A stretch of 47,963 nt of DNA from Streptacidiphilus pinicola (GCF_003258295.1 NZ_QKYN01000136.1:1-47963), one strand, 5' to 3'. Positions 8,767 through 17,196 are shown, numbered from the stretch's first letter. Made by a program: numbers and translations. Notes: generated by a model not told the origin, from the letters alone.

Positions 8767-8886
8767 GCCGTCGAGCCTAACGGCCGCTCCGCTTCCCGGC
8801 ATCGACCTGCGGGCTTACGCCTGTGGGCTACACCGACGGGGCCCGCCGTCCGCCCCGGGCAGGTGGCGCCGTCCTAGGATCGGGGC

Positions 8887-9474
8887 ATGTCGCTGCCCCA
8901 CGCCATCCTCACCGCCCTGCTGGAGAAGCCGTCCTCGGGGCTGGAGCTGACGCGGCGGTTCGACAAGTCGATCGGTTTCTTCTGGGCCGCCACGCATCAG
9001 CAGATCTACCGGGAGCTCGGCAAGCTGGAGCAGGGCGGGCTGATCCGGGCCATCCCCGGCCCGCCGGCCCAGGGGCGTCGCAAGGAGTACGAGGTGCTGC
9101 CCGAGGGTCGCGCCGAGCTCGCCGCCTGGGTGTCGCGCAGCGACCCGCCGCGGCAGCTGCGCGACCCGCTCGCGCTGCGGCTGCGTGCCGCGGCCGTCGT
9201 CGGCCTCGGCGACGTGGGCGCGGAGGTGCGTCGCCACCTGGACCTGCACGCGGCCCAACTGGACGCCTACCGCGCGATGGAGACCCGTCAGTTCCCGCCG
9301 GACCGGCGGGAGACGGCGGAGGCCCGGCTGCAGCACCTGGTGCTGGAGGCCGGTATCGAGATGGAGCGGTTCTGGACGGACTGGCTGCGCCGCGTCGACG
9401 CCGCCGTCACGGACCTGGCCGAGTCGGAGCCCGCCCGGTCGGAGCCGGCCGCTTCGGAGGGGGCCGGAGGATGA
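8887..9474 (+). CDS. PadR-family transcriptional regulator
   Basis: This 195-aa protein has an N-terminal PadR winged helix (residues 1-85: ILTALLEKPSSGLELTRRFD, then HQQIYRELGKLEQGGLI) and a helical C-terminal dimerisation domain of the Vir type. It is probably a ligand-responsive repressor. A TAGGAT -10-like hexamer at 8875-8880 would place the transcript start at or next to the ATG, so a leaderless mRNA is plausible. It overlaps the DUF1990 gene by the 4-bp ATGA junction. The most likely targets are its own operon or the adjacent two-component genes, but no operator is evident. Confidence 0.9.
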   Translation: MSLPHAILTALLEKPSSGLELTRRFDKSIGFFWAATHQQIYRELGKLEQGGLIRAIPGPPAQGRRKEYEVLPEGRAELAAWVSRSDPPRQLRDPLALRLRAAAVVGLGDVGAEVRRHLDLHAAQLDAYRAMETRQFPPDRRETAEARLQHLVLEAGIEMERFWTDWLRRVDAAVTDLAESEPARSEPAASEGAGG

Positions 9475-9992
9475 ACGGGTTCAGCTATCCCGAGGTGGGT
9501 GCCACGCTGCACGGCGGGGGCCTGCGCCCCGGCTACTCCCGCCTGTACCACCGGGTCCGGATCGGCCAGGGCACGGACGCGTTCCGCGTCGCCGCCGAGG
9601 CACTCGGGACGTTCCGGATGCACCGCCGCCTCCCGGTGGGCGTCACCGCCTCCGCGCCCCGCGCAGAACTCGGCGCGGACGTCACGGTCACGCTGGCGGG
9701 AGTGGTCCGCGCGCCGTGCCGGATCGTGTGGGTCGTCGACGAGCCCGGCCGTTACGGCTGGGCCTACGGCACCTTGGCGGGCCACCCGGAGTGCGGCGAG
9801 GAGGCGTTCCTGCTCACGCTCGCATCCAAGGGCGACGTGTGGTTCGACGTCATCGCCTTCAGCCGGCCCGGCGGCCGCGCGGCGCGGATGCTGGGCGGGC
9901 TGGTCCCGGTCATGCAGCGTCTCTACGCCCGCCGTTGCGGCATGGTCCTGCGCGGGATCGCCAGGACCGCGCCGGGCGCTGTGGCAGGCTGA
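9471..9992 (+). CDS. DUF1990 family protein
   Basis: This 173-aa protein begins MNGFSYPEVGATLHG and contains the DUF1990 landmarks YHRVRIGQGTDAF, the central GWAYGTLAGHPECGEEAF and the C-terminal VWFDVIAFSRPG. No biochemical function is established for the family as far as I know. Its ATG overlaps the padR stop (ATGA), and a GGAGG run lies directly upstream, so it is co-translated with the regulator. There are no membrane segments or signal peptide, so it is probably cytoplasmic. Confidence 0.85.
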   Translation: MNGFSYPEVGATLHGGGLRPGYSRLYHRVRIGQGTDAFRVAAEALGTFRMHRRLPVGVTASAPRAELGADVTVTLAGVVRAPCRIVWVVDEPGRYGWAYGTLAGHPECGEEAFLLTLASKGDVWFDVIAFSRPGGRAARMLGGLVPVMQRLYARRCGMVLRGIARTAPGAVAG

Positions 9993-10026
9993 ACCCGTCA
10001 GCCGCACCACCACGGACGGAGCAGCG

Positions 10027-10809
10027 ATGGCGCACGGCACGCACCAGCACGGCCACACCCACGGTCACGCGCACGACGTCGACGAGCCGCTCTTCGCCGC
10101 GCCCCGCCCGGGGGACGCGAAGCGGATCGCGTTCGTGTGGCCGTTCGTGCGGGAGCAGCTCGCGGGGCTGGGCCCGGGGTCGGTGCTGGAGATCGGCTGC
10201 GGCGCGCTCGGCGGGTTCGTACCGCTGCTGCGCGCGGAGGGTCATCGCGCCGTCGGCGTGGACCCGCAGGCGCCGGAGGGGCCCGGCTTCGTCCGCGACC
10301 GGTACGAGGACTACCGGCCCGACGCCGACGAACTCCCCTACGACGCCGTCGTCGCCTGCCTCTCGCTGCACCACGTCGAGGACCTGGACGCGCTGCTGGC
10401 CTCCCTCGCGTCGCGGGTGCGACCTGGCGGGCTGCTCGTGCTGCGCGAGTGGGCGCGCGAGGAGATGGACGAGGCGACCGCGCGCTGGTGCTTCGACCGG
10501 CTCCCGGCGGAGCAGACCGAGGACAGCCCGGCGTGGTGGATCGCGGGGCACCACGAGAGCTGGCGGGAGTCCGGCGGCAGCTGGGAGGAGTACTTCCAGG
10601 GCTGGGCCGGGGAGCACGGCCTGCTGACCGGAGCGGCCATGCTGCGCGCGCTGGAGGGCTCGGACTTCGAGACGGAGCTGCTGGAGCGCGACGCCTACTT
10701 CCACACCGCGCTGGCGGGCGTCACCGCCGAGGAGGAGCGGACGGCGATCGAGGCCGGCGCGATCCGGGCCAACGGCCTGCGCTACGTCGGCCGGCGCCGC
10801 GCGGCGTGA
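10027..10809 (+). CDS. Class I SAM-dependent methyltransferase, His-rich N-terminus
   Basis: This 260-aa protein has a Rossmann methyltransferase core (about 45-150) with motif I VLEIGCGALGG, an acidic motif II VGVDP and a post-core AVVACLSLHHVEDLD. Residues 3-16 are unusually His-rich (HGTHQHGHTHGHAH), a potential metal-binding patch not expected in a methyltransferase. The C-terminal half includes PAWWIAGHHESWRESGGSWEEYF. The substrate is unknown. The ATG at 10027 has an upstream GGAG. It lies 34 bp after the DUF1990 gene and may share its transcript. Confidence 0.85.
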   Translation: MAHGTHQHGHTHGHAHDVDEPLFAAPRPGDAKRIAFVWPFVREQLAGLGPGSVLEIGCGALGGFVPLLRAEGHRAVGVDPQAPEGPGFVRDRYEDYRPDADELPYDAVVACLSLHHVEDLDALLASLASRVRPGGLLVLREWAREEMDEATARWCFDRLPAEQTEDSPAWWIAGHHESWRESGGSWEEYFQGWAGEHGLLTGAAMLRALEGSDFETELLERDAYFHTALAGVTAEEERTAIEAGAIRANGLRYVGRRRAA

Positions 10810-10890
10810 GCGTGGGCGCGCCGCACCCGTCGGACGCCCGTTGGACAGCGAACCGTTACGGGCAGCAGACTCGCTGCTCATGAGGGCACC

Positions 10891-10950
10891 CGGAGACGCA
10901 GCCGTGGATGATGCAGCGGTGGGAGACGCAGCCATGGGGGACGCGGCCGT
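10891..10950 (+). repeat. Two 30-bp tandem units before the ROK gene
   Basis: Units at 10891-10920 and 10921-10950 both contain GGAGACGCAGCC followed by a second degenerate GACGCRGCSGT half, giving a 15-bp quasi-period. In frame they would encode repeated (D/G)DAAV blocks. The repeat holds several candidate starts for the kinase gene. The second unit supplies the GGGAG ribosome site of the start I chose (10934). Confidence 0.6.
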
Positions 10951-11872
10951 GATCGCGGCGATCGACGTCGGCGGCACCAAGATCGCGGGCGGTCTGGTCG
11001 GCCGGGACGGCACCTTGCACCACCGCGTCGAGCGGCCGACCCGGGCGCGGGCCACCGATCCGGCGGAGGTGTTCCTCACCGTCGCCGAGGTGGTCGCCGA
11101 CCTCGCCGCGGACCCGCGCTGGGCGCGGGTGGACCGGGTGGGCGTCGGCAGCGCGGGCCCGGTCGACATCGGCAAGGGCACGGTCAGCCCCGTCAACATC
11201 TCCGCCTGGCGCGGTTTCCCGCTCGTCGCGGAGGTCCGCGCGCTGCCGCAGGTGGCGGGCGCGCCGGTGGCGCTGGGCGGCGACGCGGTCGCGATGACCG
11301 CGGCCGAGCACTGGCGCGGCGCGGCCCGTGGCTTCGCCAACGCGCTCTGCCTGGTGGTCTCCACGGGCGTCGGCGCCGGGCTGGTGCTGGACGGCAAGGT
11401 CTACCCGGGGCCGACCGGGAACGCCGGTCACCTCGGCCACATCACCGTCGACCTGGAGGGCGAGCCCTGCCCGTGCGGGTCGCGCGGCTGCCTGGAGCGG
11501 GTGGCCAGCGGCACGGCCATCGCCGCCTGGGCCGTGGGCCAGGGCTGGCGCCCGGCCGGTGACGAGGGGTCAGCATCCGCCGCGGCCGTCGCGGAGTCGG
11601 CGCGGGCCGGCGACCGGGTCGCGCTCGCCGCCTTCGACCGGGCCGCACGCGCGCTCGCGGCCGGGATCGCCGCGACGGCGACGCTGGTCGAGCTCGACGT
11701 GGCGGTCCTCGGCGGCGGTGTGCTCCGCGCGGGCGAGCTGCTGCTGGCTCCCCTCCGCCGTCACCTGCACTCCTACGCGACGCTGCCGTTCACCCGTCAC
11801 CTGACGGTGCGGGCGGCGGAGCTGGGCACGGACGCCGGGCTGATCGGGGCGGCGGCGCTGGCGCTGGACTGA
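10934..11872 (+). CDS. ROK-family sugar kinase
   Basis: This protein (312 aa from ATG 10934) has the ROK phosphate-binding motif AIDVGGTKIAGGLV at the N-terminus, STGVGAGLVLDGK, the GNAGHLGHI metal-ligand histidine and the zinc motif CPCGSRGCLE. ROK kinases phosphorylate glucose or amino sugars with ATP. The usual N-D-A catalytic segment reads GGDAVAM here, keeping the Asp but not the Asn. I chose 10934 because GGGAG lies 8 bp upstream and the kinase fold begins five residues later; a start at 10880 would add an Ala/Asp repeat with no ribosome site. No helix-turn-helix is present, so it is a kinase rather than a ROK repressor. Confidence 0.88.
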   Translation: MGDAAVIAAIDVGGTKIAGGLVGRDGTLHHRVERPTRARATDPAEVFLTVAEVVADLAADPRWARVDRVGVGSAGPVDIGKGTVSPVNISAWRGFPLVAEVRALPQVAGAPVALGGDAVAMTAAEHWRGAARGFANALCLVVSTGVGAGLVLDGKVYPGPTGNAGHLGHITVDLEGEPCPCGSRGCLERVASGTAIAAWAVGQGWRPAGDEGSASAAAVAESARAGDRVALAAFDRAARALAAGIAATATLVELDVAVLGGGVLRAGELLLAPLRRHLHSYATLPFTRHLTVRAAELGTDAGLIGAAALALD

Positions 11873-11915
11873 AGGAGCCCGCTCGAGGCAGGCCGTCCGA
11901 AGATCAACCTTCGGC

Positions 11916-12667
11916 ATGTCATATCAGCTCAATTCGGGCGAATCCCTTGTAATGGGCTTCATGAGTCTGCTGCGAGAGAACGCGGTTCTCGCCCTGTTCG
12001 TGTGTCTGGCCCTCGGATATCTCGTGGGCAAGCTGCGCGTGGGACCGATCACCCTGGGCGGCATCTGCGGCACGCTCAGCGGTTCGCCGGGCGGGCCGGC
12101 GCGATGGTCCGGCAGGACAGCGCGGACTACATCTACATCTCGCTCGGCATCTGCGCGGGCGTGCTGCTGGGCATGATCAACGTCCGCGCGGGGTCGGCGA
12201 ACCTGACCCTGGGCGCGGGCGGCGGCTGCCTCATCTCCGGCCTGGTCTTCGGCTGGCTCCGCGCCCAGCGCCCGACCTTCGGCGCGTATCCGCCGGTGGC
12301 CGCGCAGACCGCGAAGGACCTGGGCCTGTCCGTCTTCATCGCGGTCACCGGCATGGCGGCCGGCCCCGACGCGGGCCCGCTGCTCAGGCAGTACCCGGTG
12401 CTGCTGCCCGCGGCGGGCATCGTCATGGTGGTGATCCCGGCGTTCCTGGGGCTCCTCGTCGGACGCAGGTTCCTGAAGATCGAGAAGCCGATCCTGATCG
12501 GCGCGATCGCGGGTCAGCAGTGCAGTACCCCCGCCATCACGGCGGTCACGAACGTGGCCCAGAGCAGCGTCCCGATGCTGGGCTACACCATCACCTACAC
12601 GCTCTCGAACTTCCTGCTGCCGCTGACCGGCCCGCTGCTCGTGGGCGTGCTGGGGCTGCGCACCTGA
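11916..12667 (+). pseudogene. Remnant of AspT/YidE-type antiporter (internal deletion, frameshift)
   Basis: Two pieces of one transporter family sit in different frames. From 11916 the first frame reads MGFMSLLRENAVLALFVCLALGYLVGK..., the first helix of an aspartate:alanine-antiporter-type protein, then loses similarity near 12085. From about 12085 the next frame encodes the complete second half of such a protein: SADYIYISLGICAGVLLGM, GGGCLISGLVFGWLRAQRPTFGAYPP, VFIAVTGMAAGPDAG, and a C-terminus SSVPMLGYTITYTLSNFLLPL. A full member has about 540-560 residues with two such halves flanking TrkA-C domains; here the rest of the first half and the TrkA-C domains are missing. Either a large internal deletion inactivated the gene, or only the second half is expressed. 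Confidence 0.75.
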
Positions 12668-12699
12668 GGTTGTCGGTGGTGCCGGTTAGAGTCCAGGGT

Positions 12700-13266
12700 A
12701 TGGAGACGAAGGTCCACTGGGTCGACGTGCTCACGCCGCTGCCCACCGGGCCGGTGCGGGTGGCGGTGACGGAGCGCGGCGTCATAGGCGCCACCTTCGG
12801 GCCGGGGGACATGCTGCACGAGACGCGGGGTGAGGTCGTCGGGGCGCCCGCGCCGGCCGGGGACGAACGGGCGGCGCGCGTCGCCGCCCGGCTGGGGGAG
12901 TACTTCGCTGGGCGGCGTCGTGCGTTCGAGCTGCCGCTCGACTGGCGCTGGACGGACGGGGTCCAGCGCCAGGTGCTCCAGACGCTGGAGCGGACGGTGG
13001 GCTGGGGCGAGACCGTCACCTACGGCCAGTTGGCCGCGCGCAGCGGCGCCTTCGAGGCGGAGGTGGAGCAGCACCTCGCCGCCCGGGCGGTGGGGCAGAT
13101 CATGGGGTCGAACCCGCTCTTCCTGCTGGTGCCCTGTCACCGGGTGGTCGCCGCGGACGGACTGGGCGGCTTCGGGGGCGGCGAGGCCGGGATGTCGGTG
13201 AAGCGCTGGCTGCTGACGCTGGAGGGCCACCTGCCGCCGACGCTCGACTGGGACGGCCCAGCCTGA
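12700..13266 (+). CDS. ogt: Methylated-DNA--protein-cysteine methyltransferase
   Basis: This 188-aa protein repairs O6-alkylguanine by transferring the alkyl group to its own cysteine. The signature is complete: VTYGQLAA, RAVGQIMGSNPLFLLVPCHRVV with the acceptor Cys in PCHR, then GLGGFGGG and a K..LL..E ending. The N-terminal domain is the usual weakly conserved one. Start ATG 12700 gives a standard length; the frame upstream runs antisense-free but into the antiporter remnant. The 3' end overlaps the convergent MFS gene by up to 167 bp. Confidence 0.95.
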   Translation: METKVHWVDVLTPLPTGPVRVAVTERGVIGATFGPGDMLHETRGEVVGAPAPAGDERAARVAARLGEYFAGRRRAFELPLDWRWTDGVQRQVLQTLERTVGWGETVTYGQLAARSGAFEAEVEQHLAARAVGQIMGSNPLFLLVPCHRVVAADGLGGFGGGEAGMSVKRWLLTLEGHLPPTLDWDGPA

Positions 13267-14626
13267 ACCCGTAGGCGGCGCACAGCAGCGCGAGGACGCC
13301 GAGGGTGAGGAAGGCCAGCCGGTAGGCGCCGGCGGGCGGGCCGGCCGCTGCTCCCGTCGTCGGCGTGCCCAGCACCAGGGAGGCCGTGACGACGGCGGGC
13401 GCCAGCGCCGCCGAGGTCTGGCGCATGACGGTGCTCAGCGTCGCGGCCTGGGCTGCGTCCGCGCGGTCGAGGGTGGTGAGCGAGGCGGCGGTGAGCGGCA
13501 GGTAGACGGCGCCCATCGCCAGGCCCAGCAGGAACATGACGAGACGGAAGGTCCACAGCCCGGTGCCCGCGCCGGTGGCGCCGCCCGCCCAGAGCTCGAC
13601 GGCGGCCACGCCCAGCAGGCCGGCGCCGACCAGCGGGCCGGGGCCGACGCGGTGGTAGACGCGGCCGACGACCTGCACGGTGAGCAGGATCCCGACCGCC
13701 TCGGTGCAGGTGGCCGTGCCGGAGTCGAGTGCGCTGCGGCTCTGCAACTGCTGGACCACGAGGGGGACGAGGAACATCGCGCCCAGGAAGGGCACCAGGC
13801 CGAGCGCGCCCAGCAGGCTCGCCCGGCGGAACATCCGGTCCTCGAAGAGTCGGACCCGCAGGGCGGGTCGGCGTGCCCGCCACTGGTGGCGCACGGCCGC
13901 GACCAGCAGCGCCGCGCCGCCGAGCAGTGTGGCCAGCACGGCCGGCGCGCCCCAGCCCAGGTCGGGCCCGGCGCAGACGCCGTACATCAGCGCGCCCAGC
14001 CCGCTCCCGCTGAGCAGCAGCCCGGTCGTGTCCAGGTGCCGGTCCCGAGCCGCTCCGGACCGGTGCTCGTCCAGGAAGGCCAGCCCGAAGGCGACGGCGG
14101 CGAGGCCGAGCGGCAGGTTGACCAGGAAGACCCAGCGCCAGCCGAGGCTGTCGACCAGGACGCCGCCGAGCACCGGCGCCAGGGCGGGGGCCAGTTGCTG
14201 AGGGATGATCAGGATGCGGGAGAGCCGCACCTGCTCCCGCTGGCTGAAGGTGCGGAAGAGCAGGCCCTGGCTCACGGGCGTGAGCAGGCCTGCCGCCGCG
14301 CCCTGCGCGGCGCGGAAGACCACGAGCTGCGGCAGGCTCTGGGCCAGCCCGCAGAGCGCGGAGGCGAGGGTGAACAGGGTCAGTCCGAGCAGCAGCATCC
14401 GCCGCCCGCCGTAGTGTTCCAACAGCCAGGCGGAGGCGGGCACCGTGACGCCGAGACAGACGGGATAGACCACGACGACGCTGTCGAGGGCGGTGGGGGA
14501 GAGGTGGAAGTGGTGGCCGATGGAGGGGAGGGCCACGGTGGTGATGACACCGTCGACAATGACGAGGAACACCGACGCGAGGTACATGACGGGTACGGCG
14601 ATCTGCTGCTGACGCAGTGTGGTCAC
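13100..14626 (-). CDS. MFS drug-efflux transporter, DHA2-like
   Basis: This 508-aa protein has about 13-14 hydrophobic helices. Helix 1 contains the family's ASVFLVIVDGVITTVALPSI, with GWRWVFLVNLPLGL in the middle, which fits proton-coupled multidrug exporters of the DHA2/EmrB type. The membrane part ends at about residue 455 (LLCAAYGFRLG). The remaining 50 or so residues are Pro/Arg/Ser-rich and are the antisense of ogt, so the functional protein may end near 13265. The GTG at 14626 lacks a ribosome site; ATG 14587 is an alternative. It is divergent from a MarR regulator, the likely controller. Confidence 0.9.
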   Translation of the reverse strand: MTTLRQQQIAVPVMYLASVFLVIVDGVITTVALPSIGHHFHLSPTALDSVVVVYPVCLGVTVPASAWLLEHYGGRRMLLLGLTLFTLASALCGLAQSLPQLVVFRAAQGAAAGLLTPVSQGLLFRTFSQREQVRLSRILIIPQQLAPALAPVLGGVLVDSLGWRWVFLVNLPLGLAAVAFGLAFLDEHRSGAARDRHLDTTGLLLSGSGLGALMYGVCAGPDLGWGAPAVLATLLGGAALLVAAVRHQWRARRPALRVRLFEDRMFRRASLLGALGLVPFLGAMFLVPLVVQQLQSRSALDSGTATCTEAVGILLTVQVVGRVYHRVGPGPLVGAGLLGVAAVELWAGGATGAGTGLWTFRLVMFLLGLAMGAVYLPLTAASLTTLDRADAAQAATLSTVMRQTSAALAPAVVTASLVLGTPTTGAAAGPPAGAYRLAFLTLGVLALLCAAYGFRLGRPSRASAAGGPPASAASASPTSRPRRPRSRPVRPRRPPGDRAPAGRAGSTP

Positions 14627-14633
14627 AAGTACT

Positions 14634-14660
14634 GAGGGTACTCACTATGTGGGTACTCAT
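14634..14660. promoter_or_regulatory. Direct-repeat operator between MFS and marR genes
   Basis: GGGTACTCA occurs twice in the 60-bp divergent intergenic region, at 14636-14644 and 14651-14659, 15 bp apart. The first copy is also part of a TGAG-GGTA-CTCA inverted element. This patch is much more AT-rich than its surroundings and lies directly upstream of both genes. It is a natural candidate for the MarR binding site; function is inferred. Confidence 0.5.
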
Positions 14661-14686
14661 CAAAACATTTCGAGGACGGGCGCCAG

Positions 14687-15133
14687 ATGGGCAAGCAGCG
14701 ACGGCACGGCAGCAGCGACGTCCTGATCGACGAGCTCTTCGACACCACGACGGAGCTGCGCGCGTACGTGGAGGGCAGGCTGCGCCCGCTCGGCGCCTCG
14801 GTCGCCCGGCTGCGCGCCCTGCGGATCCTCGCCCGTGAGGGCGAGCCGCTGCGCATGCGCGACCTGAGCGAGATGCTGGGGGTCGCCGCGCGGACCACCA
14901 CCGCGATCGTGGACGGCCTGGAACGGGACGGGCTGGTGGAGCGCGTGCGTCACCCCGAGGACCGGCGCGCCTTCCTGCTGACGCTCACCGAGTCGGGCCT
15001 GCGGCACCACACCGAGGCCGAGGCGGAGGACGCGCGGGCGCTCGCCGTCGCGACGGGCCCGCTGAGCCCCGCGGAGCGCGAGCAACTGCGCGCGCTGCTC
15101 GCCAGGATGAGGGCCGCGGTCAGCCCCGGGTAG
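14687..15133 (+). CDS. MarR-family transcriptional regulator
   Basis: This 148-aa protein carries a winged-helix MarR domain: LRALRILAREGEPLRMRDLSEMLGVAARTTTAIVDGLERDGLVERVRHPEDRRAFLL, including the wing motif DRRA. MarR proteins bind DNA as dimers and usually release it when they bind small aromatic ligands. It is divergent from the MFS efflux gene, with a direct repeat between them, so it probably represses that pump and itself. It is convergent with the DUF1697 gene, 16 bp away. Confidence 0.92.
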   Translation: MGKQRRHGSSDVLIDELFDTTTELRAYVEGRLRPLGASVARLRALRILAREGEPLRMRDLSEMLGVAARTTTAIVDGLERDGLVERVRHPEDRRAFLLTLTESGLRHHTEAEAEDARALAVATGPLSPAEREQLRALLARMRAAVSPG

Positions 15134-15149
15134 GGCCGGTGGGGGTGGC

Positions 15150-15704
15150 TCAGCCCTTCCGGGCCGATGCGATGATCTTCTCCACGGTGTGGTGGAACCG
15201 GCCCGTGCCCTGCACGCCGAAGGCCTTCTCCAGCAGCGGCACGGGGTTGGCCGGGCCCTTGCCGTCGACGACGCGGTAGTGCAGGTAGGCGGTGGCGCCG
15301 TGCAGGCCCACCACCTCCCAGTCGCCCCGCTTGCCGGCCTGCGGCAGCACCTGCGGATCCAGCGGGCCGGTCGTGAAGAGCAGGCTGAACCGCTCGTGCG
15401 CCTCGGGCGGTTTCGCGCCGAACGGCGCGGCCGCGTAGGCCTCCTCGACCTCGGCGAGGGTGTAGAGGGCGGTCGGGATCGCGAAGCCGAAGGCCTGCTC
15501 CAGCCGCTGCTCGATCTCCGCCCGCAGCTTGGCGCGGTCCTTGCCTGCGGTGGCGAAGAAGGCGTTGCCGCTGGCGATGTAGGTGCGCGCCGGGCCCAGG
15601 CCGAGCCCGTCGAGCTCGGCCCGGAGCCGGGCCATCTCCACCTTCCGCCGGCCGACGTTGACGGCCCGCAGGAAGGCGACGTAGGGGATCTGCTCAGCGC
15701 TCAT
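15150..15704 (-). CDS. DUF1697 family protein
   Basis: This 184-aa protein begins MSAEQIPYVAFLRAVNVGRRKVEMARLR and contains YIASGNAFF, the two opening landmarks of DUF1697, followed by an alpha/beta fold and a C-terminus with TVEKIIASA. No function is established for the family. It is cytoplasmic, without signal or membrane segments. It stands alone, between marR and the aldo/keto reductase gene, which is on the same strand 37 bp upstream; the two could share a transcript. Confidence 0.88.
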   Translation of the reverse strand: MSAEQIPYVAFLRAVNVGRRKVEMARLRAELDGLGLGPARTYIASGNAFFATAGKDRAKLRAEIEQRLEQAFGFAIPTALYTLAEVEEAYAAAPFGAKPPEAHERFSLLFTTGPLDPQVLPQAGKRGDWEVVGLHGATAYLHYRVVDGKGPANPVPLLEKAFGVQGTGRFHHTVEKIIASARKG

Positions 15705-15741
15705 GCGCCGATCGTAGGCCGTGCTCCCGCCTGCGGGCCTG

Positions 15742-16737
15742 CTACCAGGCGTAGTCCTCGGGCGCGGGCTTGTGGCCGGGGAAGATCCGGTCCAGCTCGG
15801 CCAGCGTGTCCTCGTCCAGGACCAGGTCCACCGCGGCGAGCGCGGTGTCCAACTGCTCCGCCGTGCGCGGGCCGATGATCGGCGCGGTGACGGCGCTCTG
15901 GTGCAGCAGCCAGGCGAGGGCGACGGTGCCCGGCTCGGTGCCGAGCTTCGCGCACAGGTCCTCCCACTGCTGCAGCTGGGCGAGCTGCGCCGGGTCGAGG
16001 GTCTTCAGCCGCTCCGCGCTGCGCGTGCCGTCCGCGTTCTCGGCCGCCTTGCGCAGCACGCCGCCCAGCAGCCCGCCCTGCAGCGGGGACCAGGCGATCA
16101 CGCCGAGCCCGTGGTACTGCGCCGCCGGCAGCACCTCCAGCTCGACCGTCCGCTGCATCAGGTTGTAGTACGACTGCTCGGCCACCAGGCCCACGTTGTT
16201 CCGCCGCGCGGCCGCGCCCTGCGCGGTGGCGATGTGCCAGCCGGCGAAGTTGCTGCTGCCCACGTAGAGGATCTTGCCCTGCTGGACCAGGACCTCCATC
16301 GCCTGCCAGATCTCGTCCCAGGGCGTGGCCCGGTCGACGTGGTGCATCTGGTAGAGGTCGATGTAGTCCGTGCCCAGGCGCTTCAGGCTCGCGTCGCAGG
16401 CACGGCGGATGTTCAGCGCCGAGAGCTTGCCGTCGTTGGGCCAGCTGCCCTCGGTGCCGGGCGTCGGCATCGCTCCGTACAGCTTGGTGGCCAGCACCGT
16501 CCGCTCGCGGCGGCCGCCGCCCTTCGCGAACCAGCTGCCGATGATCTCCTCGGTACGGCCCTTGCCCACCTGCTGTCCGTAGGCGTTCGCGGTGTCGAAG
16601 AAGTTGACGCCCCGGTCCAGGGCGGTGTCCATGATCGCGTGCGCCGGCGTCTCCTCGGTGCGCGGACCGAAGTTCATCGTGCCGAGGCAGAGCCGGGAGA
16701 CGGACAGGCCGGTGCGGCCGAGTGAGGTGTAGTCCAT
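15742..16737 (-). CDS. Aldo/keto reductase
   Basis: This 331-aa protein is a TIM-barrel NADPH-dependent reductase. Visible landmarks are the N-terminal LGRTGLSVSRLCLGTMNFG, the catalytic Asp and Tyr in FFDTANAYG, Lys in VLATKLYGAM, His in YQMHHVD, the VGSSNFAGW segment, and the cofactor-binding IIGPRTAEQLDTAL near the end. It reduces aldehydes or ketones of unknown identity; members of this subgroup are often called YghZ/Gpr-like or general stress reductases. Start ATG 16737 has a GAGGG site 7 bp upstream. Confidence 0.93.
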   Translation of the reverse strand: MDYTSLGRTGLSVSRLCLGTMNFGPRTEETPAHAIMDTALDRGVNFFDTANAYGQQVGKGRTEEIIGSWFAKGGGRRERTVLATKLYGAMPTPGTEGSWPNDGKLSALNIRRACDASLKRLGTDYIDLYQMHHVDRATPWDEIWQAMEVLVQQGKILYVGSSNFAGWHIATAQGAAARRNNVGLVAEQSYYNLMQRTVELEVLPAAQYHGLGVIAWSPLQGGLLGGVLRKAAENADGTRSAERLKTLDPAQLAQLQQWEDLCAKLGTEPGTVALAWLLHQSAVTAPIIGPRTAEQLDTALAAVDLVLDEDTLAELDRIFPGHKPAPEDYAW

Positions 16738-16791
16738 GCGGCTACCCTCGCCCGGCCGCACGATCTTGTCGAGAGCGCCCCTGAGGGCGGG

Positions 16792-17196
16792 TCAGCGGAC
16801 CAGGACGTCGACGCTGCCCGAGACCCGGTCCAGCCAGCCGTTTCCGGTCGGGCGGCTCTTGGCGATCAGCCGCGCCCGGAACTGGACGCGCCCGAACGAC
16901 GTGGCCCGCACCGAGCGCCCGTAGGCCGACCACGGCCGTCCGGAGCAGCCGAGCGCGAACCAGCCGCCGTTGCCGATCCGCTCGTCCAGGCAGGCGAAGG
17001 TATAGCGCACCGAGTCGTCCCCGCCGGACGCGGTGACCTGGATGTTCTGCCCTATCCGCACCGCGTGGGCCGACACCTGGACGTAGGCGCCGGACTTGGC
17101 GTAGGCGGTCCCGGTGAGCGCGGTGCCGCCGATCGCGACGGCGGCGAGTCCGGTGATGGCGGCGGCTCGGACGCGATGGATGGAGTTGACGGACAT
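16792..17196 (-). CDS. Small secreted protein
   Basis: This 134-aa protein has a clear Sec signal peptide: MSVNSIHRVRA, a hydrophobic core AAITGLAAVAIGGTALTG and cleavage after TAYA (residue 33). The mature part (about 100 aa) contains VQVSAHAVRIGQNIQVTASGGDD and two cysteines, in FACLDE and LGCSGR, that could form a disulfide. The pattern suggests a small beta-sandwich domain, but I recognise no family. It stands alone, with a 387-bp region upstream that mainly holds the divergent riboswitch leader. Confidence 0.7.
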   Translation of the reverse strand: MSVNSIHRVRAAAITGLAAVAIGGTALTGTAYAKSGAYVQVSAHAVRIGQNIQVTASGGDDSVRYTFACLDERIGNGGWFALGCSGRPWSAYGRSVRATSFGRVQFRARLIAKSRPTGNGWLDRVSGSVDVLVR

